Positions 63,517-64,000 of a DNA stretch of 64,000 nucleotides are shown one piece after another. The translations under genes and the position numbers were made by a program. How positions within the stretch are numbered: the first letter of the stretch is position 1; each line of letters starts with the position of its first letter. This stretch comes from Curtobacterium flaccumfaciens (GTDB lineage Bacteria > Actinomycetota > Actinomycetes > Actinomycetales > Microbacteriaceae). The notes below the pieces were generated by a model. That model was not told the origin of the DNA, searched no databases, and saw nothing but the letters and a program-made list of their open reading frames with translations. The stretch is from the NCBI GenBank assembly GCA_029689965.1, contig CP121450.1, forward strand, positions 1 through 64,000, in the 5' to 3' direction.

Positions 63517-64000
63517 TCAGCGGCCGCCGAGTCCGGAGGTGACGATGCCCTTGACGAGGTGCTTCTGGAGCAGGATCAGCAGGATCACGGTGGGCAACAT
63601 CGAGATCACCGAGGCCGCCATCACGAGGTTCCACTCGGAGCCCTGCTGCCCGAAGAACTGCTGCAGACCGAGCGGGATCGTGCCACGGGCCTCGACGTCG
63701 TTCACGACGACGAGCGGCCAGAGGAACGAGTTCCAGTAGGAGATGAACGAGAACACCGCGAGGACGGCCATGGTCGGTCGGGCGAGCGGCAGCATCACCG
63801 AGAAGAAGGTCCGGATCGCGCCGGCGCCGTCGACCCGGGCCGCGTCGTCGAGCTCCTGCGGCACGGTGAGGAAGAACTGTCGCACCAGGAACGCGCCGAG
63901 GGCCGTGAACGCCCACGGGATGATGAGCGCCTGGAACGTGTCGACCCATCCGAACCCCTGCATCATCACGTACATCGGGATGACCAGGACGTCCTGGGGG
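63517..64000 (-). CDS. Carbohydrate ABC transporter permease (MalG type), partial
   Basis: Inner-membrane subunit of a sugar importer; the gene runs off the right edge, so the N-terminal part is missing. The visible 161 residues are the C-terminal half with the conserved coupling loop QELDDAARVDGAGAIRTFFSVMLPLARP and four hydrophobic helices, ending LLQKHLVKGIVTSGLGGR, a typical MalG-family end. Lies 104 nt before the fucosidase and in the same direction, so it probably imports fucosylated oligosaccharides. Confidence 0.92.
   Translation of the reverse strand, partial: PQDVLVIPMYVMMQGFGWVDTFQALIIPWAFTALGAFLVRQFFLTVPQELDDAARVDGAGAIRTFFSVMLPLARPTMAVLAVFSFISYWNSFLWPLVVVNDVEARGTIPLGLQQFFGQQGSEWNLVMAASVISMLPTVILLILLQKHLVKGIVTSGLGGR

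Noticed and set aside
61343-63949. An 868-codon fusion of permease, fucosidase, mutarotase and dehydrogenase segments
   Set aside because: The frames join only through indels; each domain ends at its usual length with TGATG or ATGA overlaps.
57335-64000. Recent horizontal transfer of the fucose genes
   Set aside because: G+C content, GTG starts and overlap style match the rest of the window, and there is no integrase, tRNA junction or insertion sequence.

Overview
The window is high-GC DNA (about 70% by eye) with typical actinobacterial genes. The combination points to the Microbacteriaceae, most likely Curtobacterium or a close relative: an rRNA operon with no spacer tRNA, the infC-rpmI-rplT / pheST / argCJBDFGH order, a glutaredoxin-like protein, GTG starts and 4-base ATGA gene overlaps. 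The genus is an inference from gene content, not from a 16S search.

Layout. 1-5.3 kb: complete rRNA operon on the minus strand (5S, 23S, 16S, so transcription runs 16S to 5S), with a leader and promoter at 5.3-5.7 kb. 5.9-22.4 kb: one long minus-strand housekeeping block. Read in the direction of transcription it is infC-rpmI-rplT, terminator, SpoU rRNA methylase, pheST, the arginine cluster argC-J-B-D-F-G-H, 3-methyladenine DNA glycosylase and tyrS. 22.7-31.9 kb: accessory genes (DUF1844, maltokinase, CHAD protein, MaoC protein, GH2 glycosidase, GT-C membrane protein, amidase lipoprotein). 31.9-42.9 kb: tRNA-Ala, a membrane protein, an acetyltransferase, galU, 5-formyl-THF cyclo-ligase, FmdB, mscL, a CDP-alcohol phosphatidyltransferase, a large helicase-nuclease-like protein with degenerate ATPase motifs, and a CitE-like lyase. 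43-52.4 kb: oxidoreductases, a pyruvyltransferase-like gene, a TetR/MFS efflux pair with clear operators, and a polar amino-acid ABC importer. 53.2-56.8 kb: an overlapping three-gene operon (atypical SahH-like protein, SAH/MTA-deaminase-type amidohydrolase, DUF985 cupin). 57.3-64 kb: a probable L-fucose utilisation locus (lactonase, FAH hydrolase, SDR, GntR regulator, aldose dehydrogenase, mutarotase, alpha-L-fucosidase, sugar ABC permease cut by the window edge).

Two properties cut across the whole window. First, about two thirds of the protein genes, and the one tRNA, are broken by single-base indels, mostly losses in G or C runs. This looks like uncorrected long-read sequence, not gene decay, so I give gene limits after mentally repairing these indels. 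Second, the spacers and gene ends are unusually rich in short tandem arrays (15-48 bp units), nested palindromes, a recurrent CTGGAGGCRCG word and a 72-bp dispersed repeat. A few arrays run into coding ends (argJ, argH, maoC). The most interesting biology I can propose is the SahH-like/amidohydrolase operon as a possible S-adenosylhomocysteine deamination route, together with the repeat architecture itself.
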